A stretch of 64,000 nucleotides of DNA. Source: Chaetorhynchus papuensis (taxonomy: Eukaryota; Chordata; Aves; Passeriformes; Rhipiduridae). The notes under the pieces are model-generated. The model worked only from the letters and a program-made list of their open reading frames with translations, searched no databases and was not told where the DNA came from. Of this stretch, positions 38,220 through 50,837 are shown in pieces (the stretch's first letter is position 1; every line of letters starts with the position of its first letter). The position numbers and the translations under genes were made by a program. Location: contig VWYX01000659.1 of assembly GCA_013396525.1 (NCBI GenBank), forward strand, positions 125,099-189,098. Direction: 5' to 3'.

Positions 38220-39514
38220 CTTGGATAGGAACGTGTTTCTCAGTTTTGGTTCAATCCAAGTCCAAAATTAGGAAACATTTCATGTATGCACAAGCCATAG
38301 CCCTAAAGTAAATTAATAATCATATACAGATTGTATGGGGGAAAGAAAACAAAATCCACAAATATTTTCTTTTAATACCATTAAAACATTCATTTTTATA
38401 ACTATTAACCTGCAATTATTTTGAGACAGAGGAACAGTAAGTGATTTTATAATCTTTACCATATTACTTCTATGTCTTTGAATAACCCAAAGATTAAATG
38501 TTACACTGCAAGATTCAGTGATCTCCAATTTCCACAGCTCCCCATAGGAAATCGTTCAAGGCTGGGAAAGTTAATATCTTATGGGCCTGCAGCAGCAGCA
38601 GAACACTGCCTGTGCTAATGGAACACAGCAATTCTCAATTACCAAATGGTAGAAAGCATTTTATTCTATTCCTGGCAAGTGGCACAACAGCAGACATTAA
38701 AATCACATAACTTCATTTTTATAACATTTTTACTTTCCTTTCCCCTTATTTCAATTTGGATGCAATATTAGCAACCAATAATTCAAGTGCAGCCAGAAAT
38801 AGAAATCAGATCCTTGTACTAGCCAAGAATAGCTTAAAAACATTTCAAAGGCTATGAAGCATTAACCTTCTCCTTTAATTCTTTTTAAAAATTGTTATAT
38901 ACTGGATCCTTAAGTTATATCTGAACTGGGAGGAGGCAAGATTAGAAGCAGATATCAAAGGGTCACATCTCACAATTCAAAGTAAATACTTTGACAAAGG
39001 CATAAATAATACCAGGTTACATAAGAATTTCAAGTATACCCTAAAAGCTCTGTCTGTAGTAGCACCATAAAGCACTGTGTAACCAACTGCAATATACTCC
39101 TTGTCTTATTCCTTTTTACACTGCAGTAACCATTGTAATGAAAAAAAAAATATCATTAAGGCTAAATTTGATCAAGGGAAGTAAACAGGGACCACACTCA
39201 GTCCTTCTGTCATATCACACTCCAGTGGCAGCAAAAGGGGATAAATATAAGGCTGCATTCAGGCCTAACCTAGAGGAAATTTAAATCTGTGGAGTTAAAT
39301 AGAATGGTCCTACTTTCTGTCTCACTCTAAAGACTTCTCAAAATTAACAAAAAAAAGATTAGAACCTCTTTTAAAAATTCATAGAAACAATACAGAAGTT
39401 GTAGCAATCTTCCAGTAATAGCACTACACATGAAATTTGAAGTCTCTATTTTTTCAGTACCTACACCAAGATTTAAAAAAAAATGTATTTAATACTTTGA
39501 TTTTACAATCTTAC
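38220..39514. other. AT-rich intronic DNA
   Basis: Lies between the two exon-like frames. No repeat or gene was recognised. Confidence 0.5.
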
Positions 39515-39647
39515 CTTGTTCCACTGGTGGTGTAGAATGATATTCTGAATTTTGTAGTGCTACTGTCCAATCCAAGCTTCTGTGAGAAACCACGTTCAAG
39601 TCCCCTTTCAAACACAGTGCAAACCCAAGATCATAGGAGAACCCAGA
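39515..39647 (-). other. Exon-like open frame with consensus donor
   Basis: About 44 codons open on the minus strand (GFALCLKGDLNVVSHR, SLDWTVALQNSEY), ending GAACAAG before GTAAGA and leaving one codon base. That phase fits the start of the exon-like frame at 37949-38219. A possible acceptor (TTTCTCACAG) lies inside the frame. Family unknown; short enough to be chance. Confidence 0.2.
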
Positions 39648-40090
39648 TTATCTATCCATACCAGACAAAGGATTTGTCACCACTCTGACATTACTGCAAG
39701 GCTCCTCAAAGGTGTTATGATCTCTTGACCATTTTCATCCAAAGAAACCACTTCAAGGGACTCATGGATGTTGCCAGCTGAGCATATGGGTATTGGGCAG
39801 TGGGATTTTTGGCTGTGTTATTGTGACAGCTCAGCAAGGTCTCAGACAGCTTGATATTTCACACACTGAACATACAGTGCACATGCCAACAGGCAAAACT
39901 GCTTTACACTGAGGAGGGACTATGCTAATTGCACAAACCTGTAGATGAGTTAAAGTAACAATGATGATCCCAGTAGTACAGACAGGGCTGAGTAAGCAGG
40001 TTGAACTAGCAAAGCTAACAAAAAATAGAATGATTTCAATGTAATTGCTGTACTTGTTGCTTTAACTAACAATAACTAGATCTGGAAAGA

Positions 40091-40096
40091 CAGTGA
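40091..40096. repeat. Target-site duplication CAGTGA, left copy
   Basis: Matches 40947-40952. Confidence 0.5.
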
Positions 40097-40946
40097 TGCC
40101 TTTTCCTGGTCTTAAAATCAAGAATAAAACACAGTTAGAAGGGAAAAAGGGGGTTTACCTCAGTATGTATTTTAAGGATCCTTAGGTGCACCACGTCCAG
40201 GTCGAATGCTCCTCCATGCACCCCGCAATGCACCCCCCACCAAAGATCTGGTATCACATTATAGGTGTTACTAATTAGCATATCTATCAAAAATTCCCCA
40301 ATGAGAGGCTCGAATGAGCCCCCCTCCCCAAGGAACCTTCCCCTGGATGGTTCTATCTGAGTTTACAAAATGTGTTCTGGAGAGGACCTTGGGGGCCTGG
40401 GGCACACTGATCCCTAACTATGAGGCTTCTAAGATGTTTTGTCTCCTAGCTTGGCAAGTAAGTCTAAGAATGTAGGCAAAAAACCACTAAGAATACAAAA
40501 AGTTATAAAAAGGTACATAAAATGGGTATAAAAGAAAAGGCAAAAAAATCATTATGGCATCAACAGTACGTATTTTTTGCATACTATAGTAATTTGAAAC
40601 AGCTACAGACTTTAGGTGTACACAAAACGTGAAGGAATAAAAGGAGCAAATTTGGCAAATTTTTGCACTGGGCAGAGATATGCGCGTGGAGTGTGAAAAG
40701 TAGCAACTGCCTGATGTGAACCACTGGGAGGTGTACTGGGTAAGAAAAGAGATATAAACCGAGATGCTGGATAGCAAAGCTGTGTGGGCTCTTGGAGGTG
40801 CTGCATCAGTGAGGGAACTCTGCTGTTGGATCATGTTGTTCATGGCTTAATGGTCCTGAAATCGTAGAGGCTAAACGACAAGAGCAAGCTCACACCTTGC
40901 CATGGAAAGCTGCATCAGGCAGAGAGATGTCTGCACTGTCTGCACA
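40097..40946. mobile_element. LTR-like insertion, 850 bp, with 6-bp target duplication
   Basis: Bounded by TGCC at 40097 and GCACA at 40946, with CAGTGA exactly outside both ends (40091-40096 and 40947-40952). On the plus strand a TATAAAAG at 40527-40534 and an AATAAA at 40636-40641 are spaced like U3/R signals, which favours plus. The minus strand would start with the more usual TGTGC. Orientation is therefore left open. No coding sequence is seen inside. A 6-bp duplication would suggest an ERVK-type solo LTR, but the boundaries were found by eye and a coincidence is possible. Confidence 0.55.
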
Positions 40947-40952
40947 CAGTGA
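40947..40952. repeat. Target-site duplication CAGTGA, right copy
   Basis: Matches 40091-40096. Confidence 0.5.
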
Positions 40953-41208
40953 GTGTGGCAGACAAGTTAGTAAGGCCCCTGGATGGTAGGAGTTACCGTC
41001 AGGACAGGCAGCCCAAAAAAAAACTGCAGAGAAAACACAAAATTGTCAGCTACTCCTTTTTTCATCCTGAAAACCCAGGGCCGTATGAAAGAGCCTGTAT
41101 CACCTGCAGCACAGCCCCAGGAGAGCAGACCAAGGGGCCACAAGTGCATTAGGAACCACTTATGGCTTGAGGGACACCACAAGTTGAATGTAGCACAACT
41201 CAAAAAGC

Positions 41209-41234
41209 TGTTAGACATCAAAAGATGTCTAACA
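41209..41234. repeat. Perfect 11-bp hairpin
   Basis: TGTTAGACATC and GATGTCTAACA are exact reverse complements around AAAA. ATCAAAAGAT at the loop recurs as a direct repeat at 41235-41244. Confidence 0.8.
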
Positions 41235-41453
41235 ATCAAAAGATAATCACAAACGCAGTAGACTTAGCAGAAAAATAAAATGTAACCATACTCAGCAGAA
41301 GGATAAAATTTCTTCATCTACCCATGTATTTTTGTGTGATTTGTTGTGTAGATTTTCAATTTTAACATGACTTTTTATAATGTTTCAGCCTCTAAGAGAT
41401 GACTGCACAGTTGTGTGTGTCCTGTCCAAAATGTGCTTTTAAGAGAATCTCTT

Positions 41454-41487
41454 AAAAAAAAAAAAAAAAAAGGCAAAAAAAAAAAAG
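41454..41487. repeat. Poly(A) runs
   Basis: Two long A runs split by GGC. The upstream sequence is not a recognisable processed transcript and shows no target duplication. Confidence 0.85.
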
Positions 41488-44400
41488 CATAGATTTAGGA
41501 CTCAGTAAGGTATGGTAATAGAGAACAAGGGGAGACTTCAGAAAATTAAGCAAAAGAGAGAAATTCGCTACTGTTTTTAACCCCTCCCATTCTCCATAAA
41601 GCCAGAAAGCTACACAGTGCCAACAATTCTCCTTTCTGTTCCATACAGCCAGAGACCTCACCTGGTGTTCTTATTATGAGCATCCTTTAAAGATAATTGC
41701 CAAGAGGACAGGACAGGCACATTAAATCAGACCAAAAGGACGCTTAGCATCCAGCCTGGTACCATGGCCAGGAGGAAATGTAGGAAAGCCCACATGGACT
41801 GGAATAATACACAGTGATGCTCCTCTACAACACTCTCCCAACTTCCAGCTCAGGGGGAAGATGCAGTATTGCTGAATTTCATAATCTCAATTTGATTTAA
41901 TCCCCATTTGATTTTGCTTCCTTTCATGTGTCCAGACAGTTTTGCAACATTTGTGAACTTTCAGCCTCCACAGTGTTCCCTGTCAAGGAATTTCAGTGCA
42001 GAACTATTCAGCAAACAAAGGAATCCTCTCTTCTTTTCGTCACCTGCTTGATGCATTTGGTATCTTCCTTCCCACACTGTCACTATTATGGAAAGAGAAA
42101 AGTATTTCTGGTACTTATTCTCCATTTGTGGGGGAAGGACTTAAAAAAAAAAGACAGATCTTATTGTATACAATAACAAACCAGTGTTGGAAGAGAAGGA
42201 CAATGAAGGATGGTGTTCTCCTAATAACCTGAAAAAAATAGACCTCTCTTCCCTGGGAGAGAGCTGTATCCAAAACAAACAATTAAAGCTCGTGGTTGTA
42301 ACTGCAGTCAGTAGCAGAGATTGCAGGGTTCTGCCTCCCTGGGCTCTTGTAAGAAAGTCAAGTCACTGCCACAAGTATCACAGCCAGAGAAGAACCTGAA
42401 TTGTTTCCGGGTCTCTCAGCCTCTTTGGGAGTGATGGGAGGCAACATTAAATGCACTTAACAGACTAATCAATAAAAATTACTCACATTCAAAGGAGTTA
42501 TGTGCATGCTCCAGTGTGTATTTATAGCCAGCCACTCAACAAGAATTTTACATAAATGCTGAAAGAATATTCCCAAGAGAAACAGAAATGCTCAACATAT
42601 TTTCACAGAGAACTCCTTCCAACCGCATTTCTCAGGTGAACACGGCAGGCAATTAAATAAATATGTGAGGGTCAATAAGCATGGACTAAGGAAATTTAAC
42701 TAGTATAGAGCTAATCCTAAGGAAGGGAGCTGAAAGTAATGAGAAAATAACCAGCCTACAACAGGAAAAAAAAATTGCAGAGCTTTTGTCACCACAGTCT
42801 TCCAATAAAGTCACATCATTCAGGGAGACAGACAGTAGATTCTGCTTAAAAGTAACCACTGCTGTGAGTATACAGGGAGCAGAGCTGACCTGCACCAGAG
42901 AGCCCAGGAAGGCTCAGCCTGTCTAAGGGCACTGGGAACAGCACACTTTGGGCTTGGAGGCAGATTTCAGCCACCACGAGCATTCCTCCCCCTTCCAACA
43001 AGGAGTGCAGCCCTGCACTTCTCACACACCGTACCCTGTAGACTCCTAGTCCACACTGTACAGGACTGTTTTTAAAAAATTTCTGAATTTAAGAGATATT
43101 CACCTATTTTAAAAGCAAAGCTCCACTTTGATTTTGCTGCATATCATGTTTTAATTCTTAATGTTTTTGCATTTGTCTGTTTTGTTATTTGGAGAAAGGA
43201 ATAAATGTCCTTTTCTGTTAACCTTACTTCAAACAACTGTTTCTCCAAAATAAAATGCAAATCTTCAACAGCTATGTTATGTACACACATATACACACAC
43301 AGAGCCATGCCTTTCACATCCATTGTTTTAAAGACAGACCTCAGTCAAAATCAGGCACATTTCCAAGATAATTTTCAACACTCTATCCATTTAACAAAAA
43401 ATCATGCTGTTTTTACTAGTACAAAACAAGAACAGAGGTATGTTCACTGAGGAATCCAAAATCCCTTCCTTTTCCGCCTTACTCACCATCTCACTTGGCT
43501 GTTCATTTCTTGAGCATCTCACACTATGTGTTTCACCAACATGAAATTCAATTTAATGCTTAAGAAGGAAATAAAAATAACCAGACATTCGTAACAAGAA
43601 CAACTTCAGATTTTTCATTCTTATTTTATTCCCATTTGATTTAGTTTCAATTACTGTCTGTTTACTTTTTTAGTAGCTGATTAAATTTGGGAATGATGCT
43701 TGATGACAAATTGTGCATTCTGCTTTTCAAACATTATCCAGTAGGTTCTGCTGGTGTTTACCATACCAGACATGTATTTCAAATAATGTTTTCACTGACT
43801 CCCCAGCTTGGCAAAGACCTGCTTCACTAGAGGTATTACTGACATTTTCAAAATGACAGACACCAAACAAGTGAACAGGGAGGGACAATTCACAATTTTT
43901 TATAACACAGCTGGAGGCAGAAGAAAACCACTTTTTCCCCACAAGATGTACTGCACCAAGCAGGGGTGAGAAACTGAGATATTTTACTCCGGTCAAGTCA
44001 GCACTGAACTCTGATCAGCCTTGAAGGATTTTGTGTGTGTCGATTTTCACAGAGAAATCACAGACATGAGAATTAATAAATAAAGTTAGTGGTTTTGTTG
44101 TTCTCAGCATAGCAGAGCATCAGTTCTAGGAAAACTTCTCCAGAAGAGCAGAAACAAAATTTCACAAGACCAAAAGACTTTCATTTGTTCTACAGAATTA
44201 TCTTTCTTCTGTTACATTAGAGACAGCCTAAGTAGATCATATTTGCTTTCCTGAAGTTTTGAAATGTGACTATCAAAACCCATTACTACAGCAGCATCCA
44301 TTCCTACTAGGAGCCATTAGCCAGCAGAAAATAACTGTTCAGACACAAGCAAGAAAATAGAGCAAAAATTAGAAATGTGCAGAGACAAGAAAAGGCTAAA

Positions 44401-47400
44401 AATATCAATGAGCAAGTTTCCAGATATAACCAAAAAATACAGTCATAGAAAACATCCACTTTCCAGCAAATGCTGGTTCTACATAGGCAATGGTCACTAA
44501 TTAAAAGCAAAATATATTACACAATACATGAACAGAGTAAACCCTCAGAACTTGGTTGAAAAAGCTAAGAATGCTTTTGAAGACCAAAGATTTACCCTTT
44601 CTGTGCTAGCAGAGGCAGATCTGCTTCTCCCAGGCTGACAGTTACATAGGATGAAGAACTCTCCTAACTCTGTAAAGGATTCACCATTTTTCATACAGTT
44701 TTCACTTTATGTTTATGACACGATTTATTTTGACCCACCAGGTCAGCCTTTTGGAAATACTTAACTGTATTACAGAGAAGAAAGAGAAGCATTTTATTTT
44801 GGATGACAAGAGTAGCCTAGTCAGCATCTTCAAGATAAGGGAGATCAAACTACTCTGTTTGGAGTGTGGGCAAAGACATCTAGAAAAGGCATTAGAAAAG
44901 ATTTAGTCCTACCCAGCCCACGAATTGTTCCCACTGCTGATGCTAAATGGTTCAAGCTGATGGGAGTTTCAACCACTTACTGTGATCTCTATGCACCAAA
45001 TTACTTACTGAAGAAAAAGTGCCTATGGGTGTCTCTAACACAGAAGAAAAGGGTGATGATATGGCTACAGAGCAGTCAGGAACAGGATGCTGCATCTCTT
45101 TAGTGACTCATTCATTTGGCTGGACCTTATTAATTTGGAGGTCTTCAAAATTAAATGCTGTCAATTTTAAAAGGCCACAGAACATGCAGTAATCAGTTTT
45201 ATCAAGAAAGATTTATAATGAACAGCAACAGCTAATATTTAGAAGCAATTCAAGTGTTCAAATAACCTCAGGAATACAAAGTAATTTCTTCTGTTACTAA
45301 ATACATGTGCTTTTTCTTTTCATGTTTGTGATTTTTGTAAATTTTTTCCCTGCATTCCTTTTGGCCACTTAGTACATGTGACAGGGACCTGCTCTGTGTC
45401 AGGTTCCATAACCCAATGCAGTGATTACATTTCACATGCAAGTCCCAGAAACCACTAAATTCCTACAGCCTGCAGCTAGAGGGAGGGGACTGGGGAGAGC
45501 AGTTTGCAGAAAGAAAATCTCATGCCCTGAGGAACATTTCCACTAGGATGCCAGGAGATTCTGCTTTCAGAACTGTCCCAGCCAGACAGGGATGTCTAGA
45601 CATGTTATGTAGCTTCTCCAGACATGAAGCTTCATCTGTGCCCTGGTTGCTGGTGCTGCCAGCATGCTGAAACTACAAAAGAAAGAGTGTATGTCCAATA
45701 GGCTACACTGCCCTTCTGCTACAGAAATATCTGCAAACATTTCCCACCTCTGGAAGCAGAACAAAATTTTACCCAAAATGATTCAAAATTCTTCAGTTCT
45801 GAATAACAAGCATTAACTTCTAGAAGCAAGGAATCCGGGGCCAGCAGTCTGCATAGGGTTACTCAAGTCTTCTGATATTTAAATGAAAAATGGGCAGGTA
45901 ACTCAGCTATATGTTGAGGATACCTAATTTGAATTTAAAAATTCAGTCACCTCCCAGTAGGAAATGCATAAGTAGTTAATGTAAAAAAGCTTTCATGAAA
46001 GAGAAACATATGGGAAACTCCTCCTGATGTACTAGGAAATGCAGAGTCAAACTTGGAAAACCACTGTTTAAAAGGAAGGCATAACCAACAACAAGTGCTA
46101 CCAAGACTACATAGGAAAAACAGGAATTTCATAGCCACTTAAGGAGGTTCATAGAGCATGCAATCTGAATTTTACACCTAAAGGAGCAAGGAGCTAAAGC
46201 AGATGAAAGACAGAGTCAGAGAAAGCAGTTACACAGAATATGACTGAAGCCTAGATCCTCAGAAAATCCACAGAAATCTGCTAACCACTGAACTTGAAAT
46301 CAGCAAAAGGAAACTCTGAAGGACTTTTGAATGATTAGAAATCAGTAATCAAAAATCATCACCAATTACTTTAAACTGCTATTTCAGCAGAGTTAATCCT
46401 GACATATATCAAGACAGGAATACTGCAAGAGTGAAGAAACAACATTAATATCATATTGTGGCATTCATGAAATCGTAATTAAAAGGCAGCATCTTATCTT
46501 AGCATCCAAATGTCAGAAAAGATAAGGACAAATAAAATGAAGAAGTCAAAAACAGCTACAGGAATGCGTTAAAGGTTGGGAGAGAATGGCAATCTAATTT
46601 ATTAAAAAATAAAATAACAATCAATTATTTTCATTAATACTTTCCTGCCAGACAGACTTTTATTACTGATTGCCTTTATCCAACAAAATGGCCTGAGTCA
46701 TTTCAATTATTAGAAATTGAAGTTACATAAGCTCAAAATGTAATTAAGTTCATTACTTTTGCCAGTTAAAGTGACAGAATTTTGAAACAACCTCTTGCCT
46801 CCTGTGGTTGACAAGACATGCCTGTAAGAAATTCAACCATGACCAAATACCTTTACAGAAACCTTACTGAAACTGAATGAGTAATTACAAACATGCTGTA
46901 GAGACAAATGAAATTTTTTAACTGAAATGATACAAAAACAGTGGTTCCTCTCACTCCTAAGTTGACAAAGCTATTTTAAAGGTTTCAAAATTCAGTGCAT
47001 CAAGGCAACTTCATTGATTTCAGGTAATTTATCCAAGGCTCGCTTCAATACACCTGATATGAAGCACTGGCACAGTGACTCTGAGGAACACATCACAGCT
47101 GACAACAACCAGTGCAATTCAAAGTAAAAGTTTTAAGGAAAAGTGATACCTAGGCATGTTATATTGTTGAATATTGCCTCAGAAGGGTGTTAAGTAAAAT
47201 CATTTGGTATTATGCCATCTGCTATTTTCAGTGATACTTTTTAAGTGTTGTACTTAAGGTATAATAGACATACCAGTGACAGGCCAATCAAGAAAATAAT
47301 TACAGTTGGTTCAAGTAACCCACCTGCTTAGGGAAGCATCCTATCTAAATACTGGAGCATTATGAATCTGCAAGTGCAGTTCACTTCAAATTTCCATTTC

Positions 47401-48125
47401 TTTTACTTTTTTGTATCAGTTACAGATATACAAACACAATACTTGCATATAATTCACATTTTAATTTCTGAAGAGCAGCAAAAAGCTGTATTAAAATATC
47501 AATGCATACAGAACTTATGAAAACCACTTTCTATTTTACTAAAGGCTACATTCAAGGATACCAATCAATTTTTAAAATTCTTTCTTTCATAAGTTTTGAT
47601 GCACTTAAAAGTCAAAATATGTAAAAAACCCCAAAAGTAAACATTGCAGTCACCTGAAAGACTAATAGATAACATAATCTTTGACTAGAATGCCACAAAA
47701 AATATCAAATAGTGAAGTAGGGATATTACATCATGCCTGAATTCAGCCATGGTGAAGCACATTCTGGGATGTGTGCCCATTCCTGGTGTATACATTTTGT
47801 GACAGACCAGTGGTACATGAGTAAATCCAGAGAAAGACCCATAAAAATGAGCTGAACACCAGATAATGGGTTTTACAAGAAGACTTACTTCATGATAAAA
47901 AAAGGCTAAATAGTTTAGATTGAAACACATTTTCATAAACAAGGCAAACTTCATTTGATTACCAAATATCTATAGCAGAAGTTATCCAATAGTGAAGGAG
48001 ATACAGAATAAGAGACTTATTTTTGCTGAAAAACGTACCATGCCACCAAACAGTTCATATTCCATTTGAAATCTAAAAACAAAAGGGGATCTCAATCTCA
48101 GGAACATGGTGAGACTCTTGGGTCC
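41488..48125. other. Intronic DNA with no firm feature
   Basis: AT-rich. Minus-strand frames at 42686-42895 and 43727-43996 have chance length and lack good splice sites. The stretch 46590-46860 is repeat-free and rich in ATTA/TAAT cores, as some conserved enhancers are, but conservation cannot be judged here. Confidence 0.5.
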
Positions 48126-48304
48126 TTTTACTTAATGAGAAATTACTGAAAGCTATTTTCAAGCTTTTTTTTTTCTTTTATCCTTCTACCTTCAGTCTCC
48201 CATCTTGGCAGTCTTCAGGTTGCTTAAAATATAGAAATATCTCAGGATGAACAGTACTTTTTGCAAGGTCTGGTATTAGCTGATTCCAAGGGATTCCTTG
48301 CTGA
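48126..48304 (+). repeat. Left arm of a large inverted repeat
   Basis: Matches the reverse complement of 49129-49305 at roughly 93% by hand alignment (about 12 substitutions, one short indel in the T run). Shared words include CAGTCTCCCATCTTGGCAGT and GCAAGGTCTGGTATTAGCTG. The sequence is not CR1, LTR or any repeat I recognise. The inner end lies six bases from a CR1 3' tail. Confidence 0.93.
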
Positions 48305-48310
48305 AAATTT

Positions 48311-48361
48311 GGATTCGATGATCCTTGTGGGTCCCTTCCAACTCAGTATATTCTGTGATTC
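48311..48361 (+). mobile_element. CR1 LINE 3' tail, very short
   Basis: GGATTCGATGATCCTTGTGG, GTCCCTTCCAACTCAG and ATTCTGTGATTC form the terminal CR1 sequence, truncated to about 50 bp. It sits inside the spacer of the inverted repeat. Confidence 0.85.
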
Positions 48362-49128
48362 ACTGAACCTGTGCTGCAGATGTGGGTTTTGGTTTTTGGC
48401 TTCTTTTCTCAGGAAATTACTGCACAGAACTGTTTCACAAAAGATGTAACAAAAAAAGCCTGGGGTACTCTCTTTCAGTAATAACATAAGACGAGAATGC
48501 TTCTTGTTCAGTCCCTCTGCCTGCTACCACTCCATGATTTCTAATTCTCTCAGTAATTCAGCTGGTGCCTTTGATTTCTGTTTGCTTCACCTTGAAATAC
48601 TTAGTCTTTGTGTTCTGCAAAGGTAGGAGATTCTGAAAGAGCAGCTCCAGTCTATTCCTCCAGTCTATTCCAATAATACAGTGAACACAACCATGAAAAC
48701 TTTCCTGAGAGCAAGAGAAAAACAATCTGAAATAAAAGTAACAGCAGACTGATGGAATATGGTTATTCCTTCTATAAAAATGGATGGCAGAACCCCTTAG
48801 GGTTTTCTGACTTAAAAATGTAAGTCTGCTTTTAATGTTCACGATAGGTAAGGCTAGTTGGGACTAGGGTGACAATGAGAATCATTCCTCCTAAGAAATA
48901 AATCAGCATCACTATTCATTAAAAAAAAAAAATAGAAATAAATTATTTTAGAAGCCAAAAAGAGACACATAAAACTAGATTTTTTTTCTTGCCCTTATGA
49001 AACCTTAAAGAAAAATGAATCTTTATCCAATGGCAAGATAACTGATCTTAATCAGAACAAGCTGTGGATGCAGAGGGCAATAGATTTTATCCGTGTTAAC
49101 CACCCAGTTAATATTCTTCTTTCTTTCG
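48362..49128. other. Spacer of the inverted repeat
   Basis: Unique-looking, AT-rich. No transposase-like frame is seen; the longest frame, about 94 codons on minus at 48558-48842, resembles nothing known. Confidence 0.6.
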
Positions 49129-49305
49129 TCAGCAAGGGATCCCTTGGAATCAGCTAATACCAGACCTTGCAAAAAGTACTGTTCAGCCTAAAATGTTTCT
49201 ATATTTTAAGAAACCTGAAGACTGCCAAGATGGGAGACTGAAAATGGAAGGATAAAAAAAAAAAGCTTGAAAATAGCTTTCAATAATTTCTCATTAAATA
49301 AAAAT
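49129..49305 (-). repeat. Right arm of a large inverted repeat
   Basis: Reverse-complement partner of 48126-48304. The arms enclose an 824-bp spacer. No target-site duplication is visible outside the arms, so a foldback transposon is possible but unproven. Confidence 0.93.
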
Positions 49306-50663
49306 TGATGTTTTAAAATATACCCTATATTTTGTGACAAAGAAATCAGGATTCCTAGGTTCTGCAAGTCTTACATTAAAAAGCACTTTTTTCTAATATC
49401 ACCTTGCTATACCCATTAGAGCTGCCTGTAAATTGAGGTGTAACTAAAGTACAGAAGGGCAACAAGCATCTTCCTCAGAGAATGCAATGGAAATTGTCCT
49501 GTATTTCATTAAACTGATATTCATCATGCTTCTAACAACAAAGCTGTGATACAATTTACACATCTTTCTGTGTACATAGAAAGATTTCCGTATTTCTACT
49601 GAGCAATGGTAGAGACAGTGACCCATACCAGTAAGAAAATTCTAGTATTCCTTTCTGGTCTATTAAAACTAATAATCAGTTCCACTACTGTGACAATGCT
49701 GTCAAGTCAAAAAATGTGACTTTTACTCAGTAGGGAAAATATCATTTTTGCCAGAGAAGAGAGACTGAAGAGATTCCCAGTAGATAACAAATGATCCACG
49801 GCTCAACCCATCTCTGATTTGCTCAAACCTCTTTTACCGTCCCTTCCCACCATGAAACAAACTCTAAACATGGTTCCCCTTTCCTGAGGAGTCTCACCAA
49901 GCCCACTAGATGATATACAAGCACTCTCAGCATTCTTTGTATGCCTTGATCAGTCTTCAGATAAAAATGGCGTGCTTTGTGTCTGTCAGACATAATTCAA
50001 TTACTTGGTGTCCAATTACTGAGACAAATGCTGACACATCCATTTGATTACCACAGACAAGGCTCTGCCACCCATTGTGGTATTTTCCTCAAGTATTTTC
50101 TCTTCATATTGTTCATATTTTTTGGACATTACTTAAGAGGTGTGGTGTCCTGCATGTATTTATGCAACACTCAGGAAATCACATCTTCAGCATGACCAGG
50201 AACAAGTCAGCTGCCTGTACCTAACCAGGCAGCATAAAGAGCTGTGTGAATTGGTGTAAACTGCCCCAAATTTTGTGTTACCTATCTTTTTTTCCGTACT
50301 GCTGCTAACTGGGCCAGGCAAATGAAAATCATCTTACGGACCAACTTTTGTCACTTATATCCTTATTAAAATGTGAAAATACCTTTGCTTATCAAACAAT
50401 CCTTTTCAGTATTACAAATCTCCTCCTGGAGGCATATAAAAAATTCACTACAAAGATGGGTAGCCCACAAACCCAAGGAGATGCTCTTTTACACTTTTCT
50501 GATTGAAGGCAAGTTTTACAGTGTGCTGACCTCATTTCTTCAGTCACTCCCAAGCCAGACTTCGTATCAGGAATGCACTTAAGCTTGTGCTGAAAATTAA
50601 GGTGGCATTTCAATACCATTGAGGTTTAAGTCCTTCTATCCCGTTCCTAATGTGTTCCTGATC
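49306..50663. other. Intronic DNA with no firm feature
   Basis: No gene or repeat was recognised. Confidence 0.5.
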
Positions 50664-50837
50664 ATGAAATCATAGAACAGCTTCGGACTGGAAGGAACCT
50701 TAAAGATCATCTTGTTCCAACCCTGCTGCCGTGGGCAGGGACACCTTTCACTAGACCAGGTTGATCAGAGCCCCATCCAACCTGGACTTGAACATTTCCA
50801 GGGATGGGACATACACAACTTCTCAGGGCAGAGGAGG
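50664..50837 (-). mobile_element. CR1 LINE 3' end, minus strand
   Basis: Plus strand reads GAAATCATAGAACAGCTTCGG, then TTAAAGATCATCTTGTTCCA, GGGCAGGGACACCTTTCACTAG and CCATCCAACCTGGACTTGAA, the standard CR1 3' region in reverse. About 174 bp remain; the 5' part is lost. Confidence 0.94.

Noticed and set aside
41250..41487. Possible processed pseudogene ending in poly(A)
   Set aside because: No recognisable transcript, no target duplication, and the nearest AATAAA lies some 190 bases before the A run.
42686..42895. Minus frame with SLNDVTL, which also occurs in FANCB
   Set aside because: Seven residues only, no further agreement and no splice context; FANCB is not expected at the GPR158 locus.
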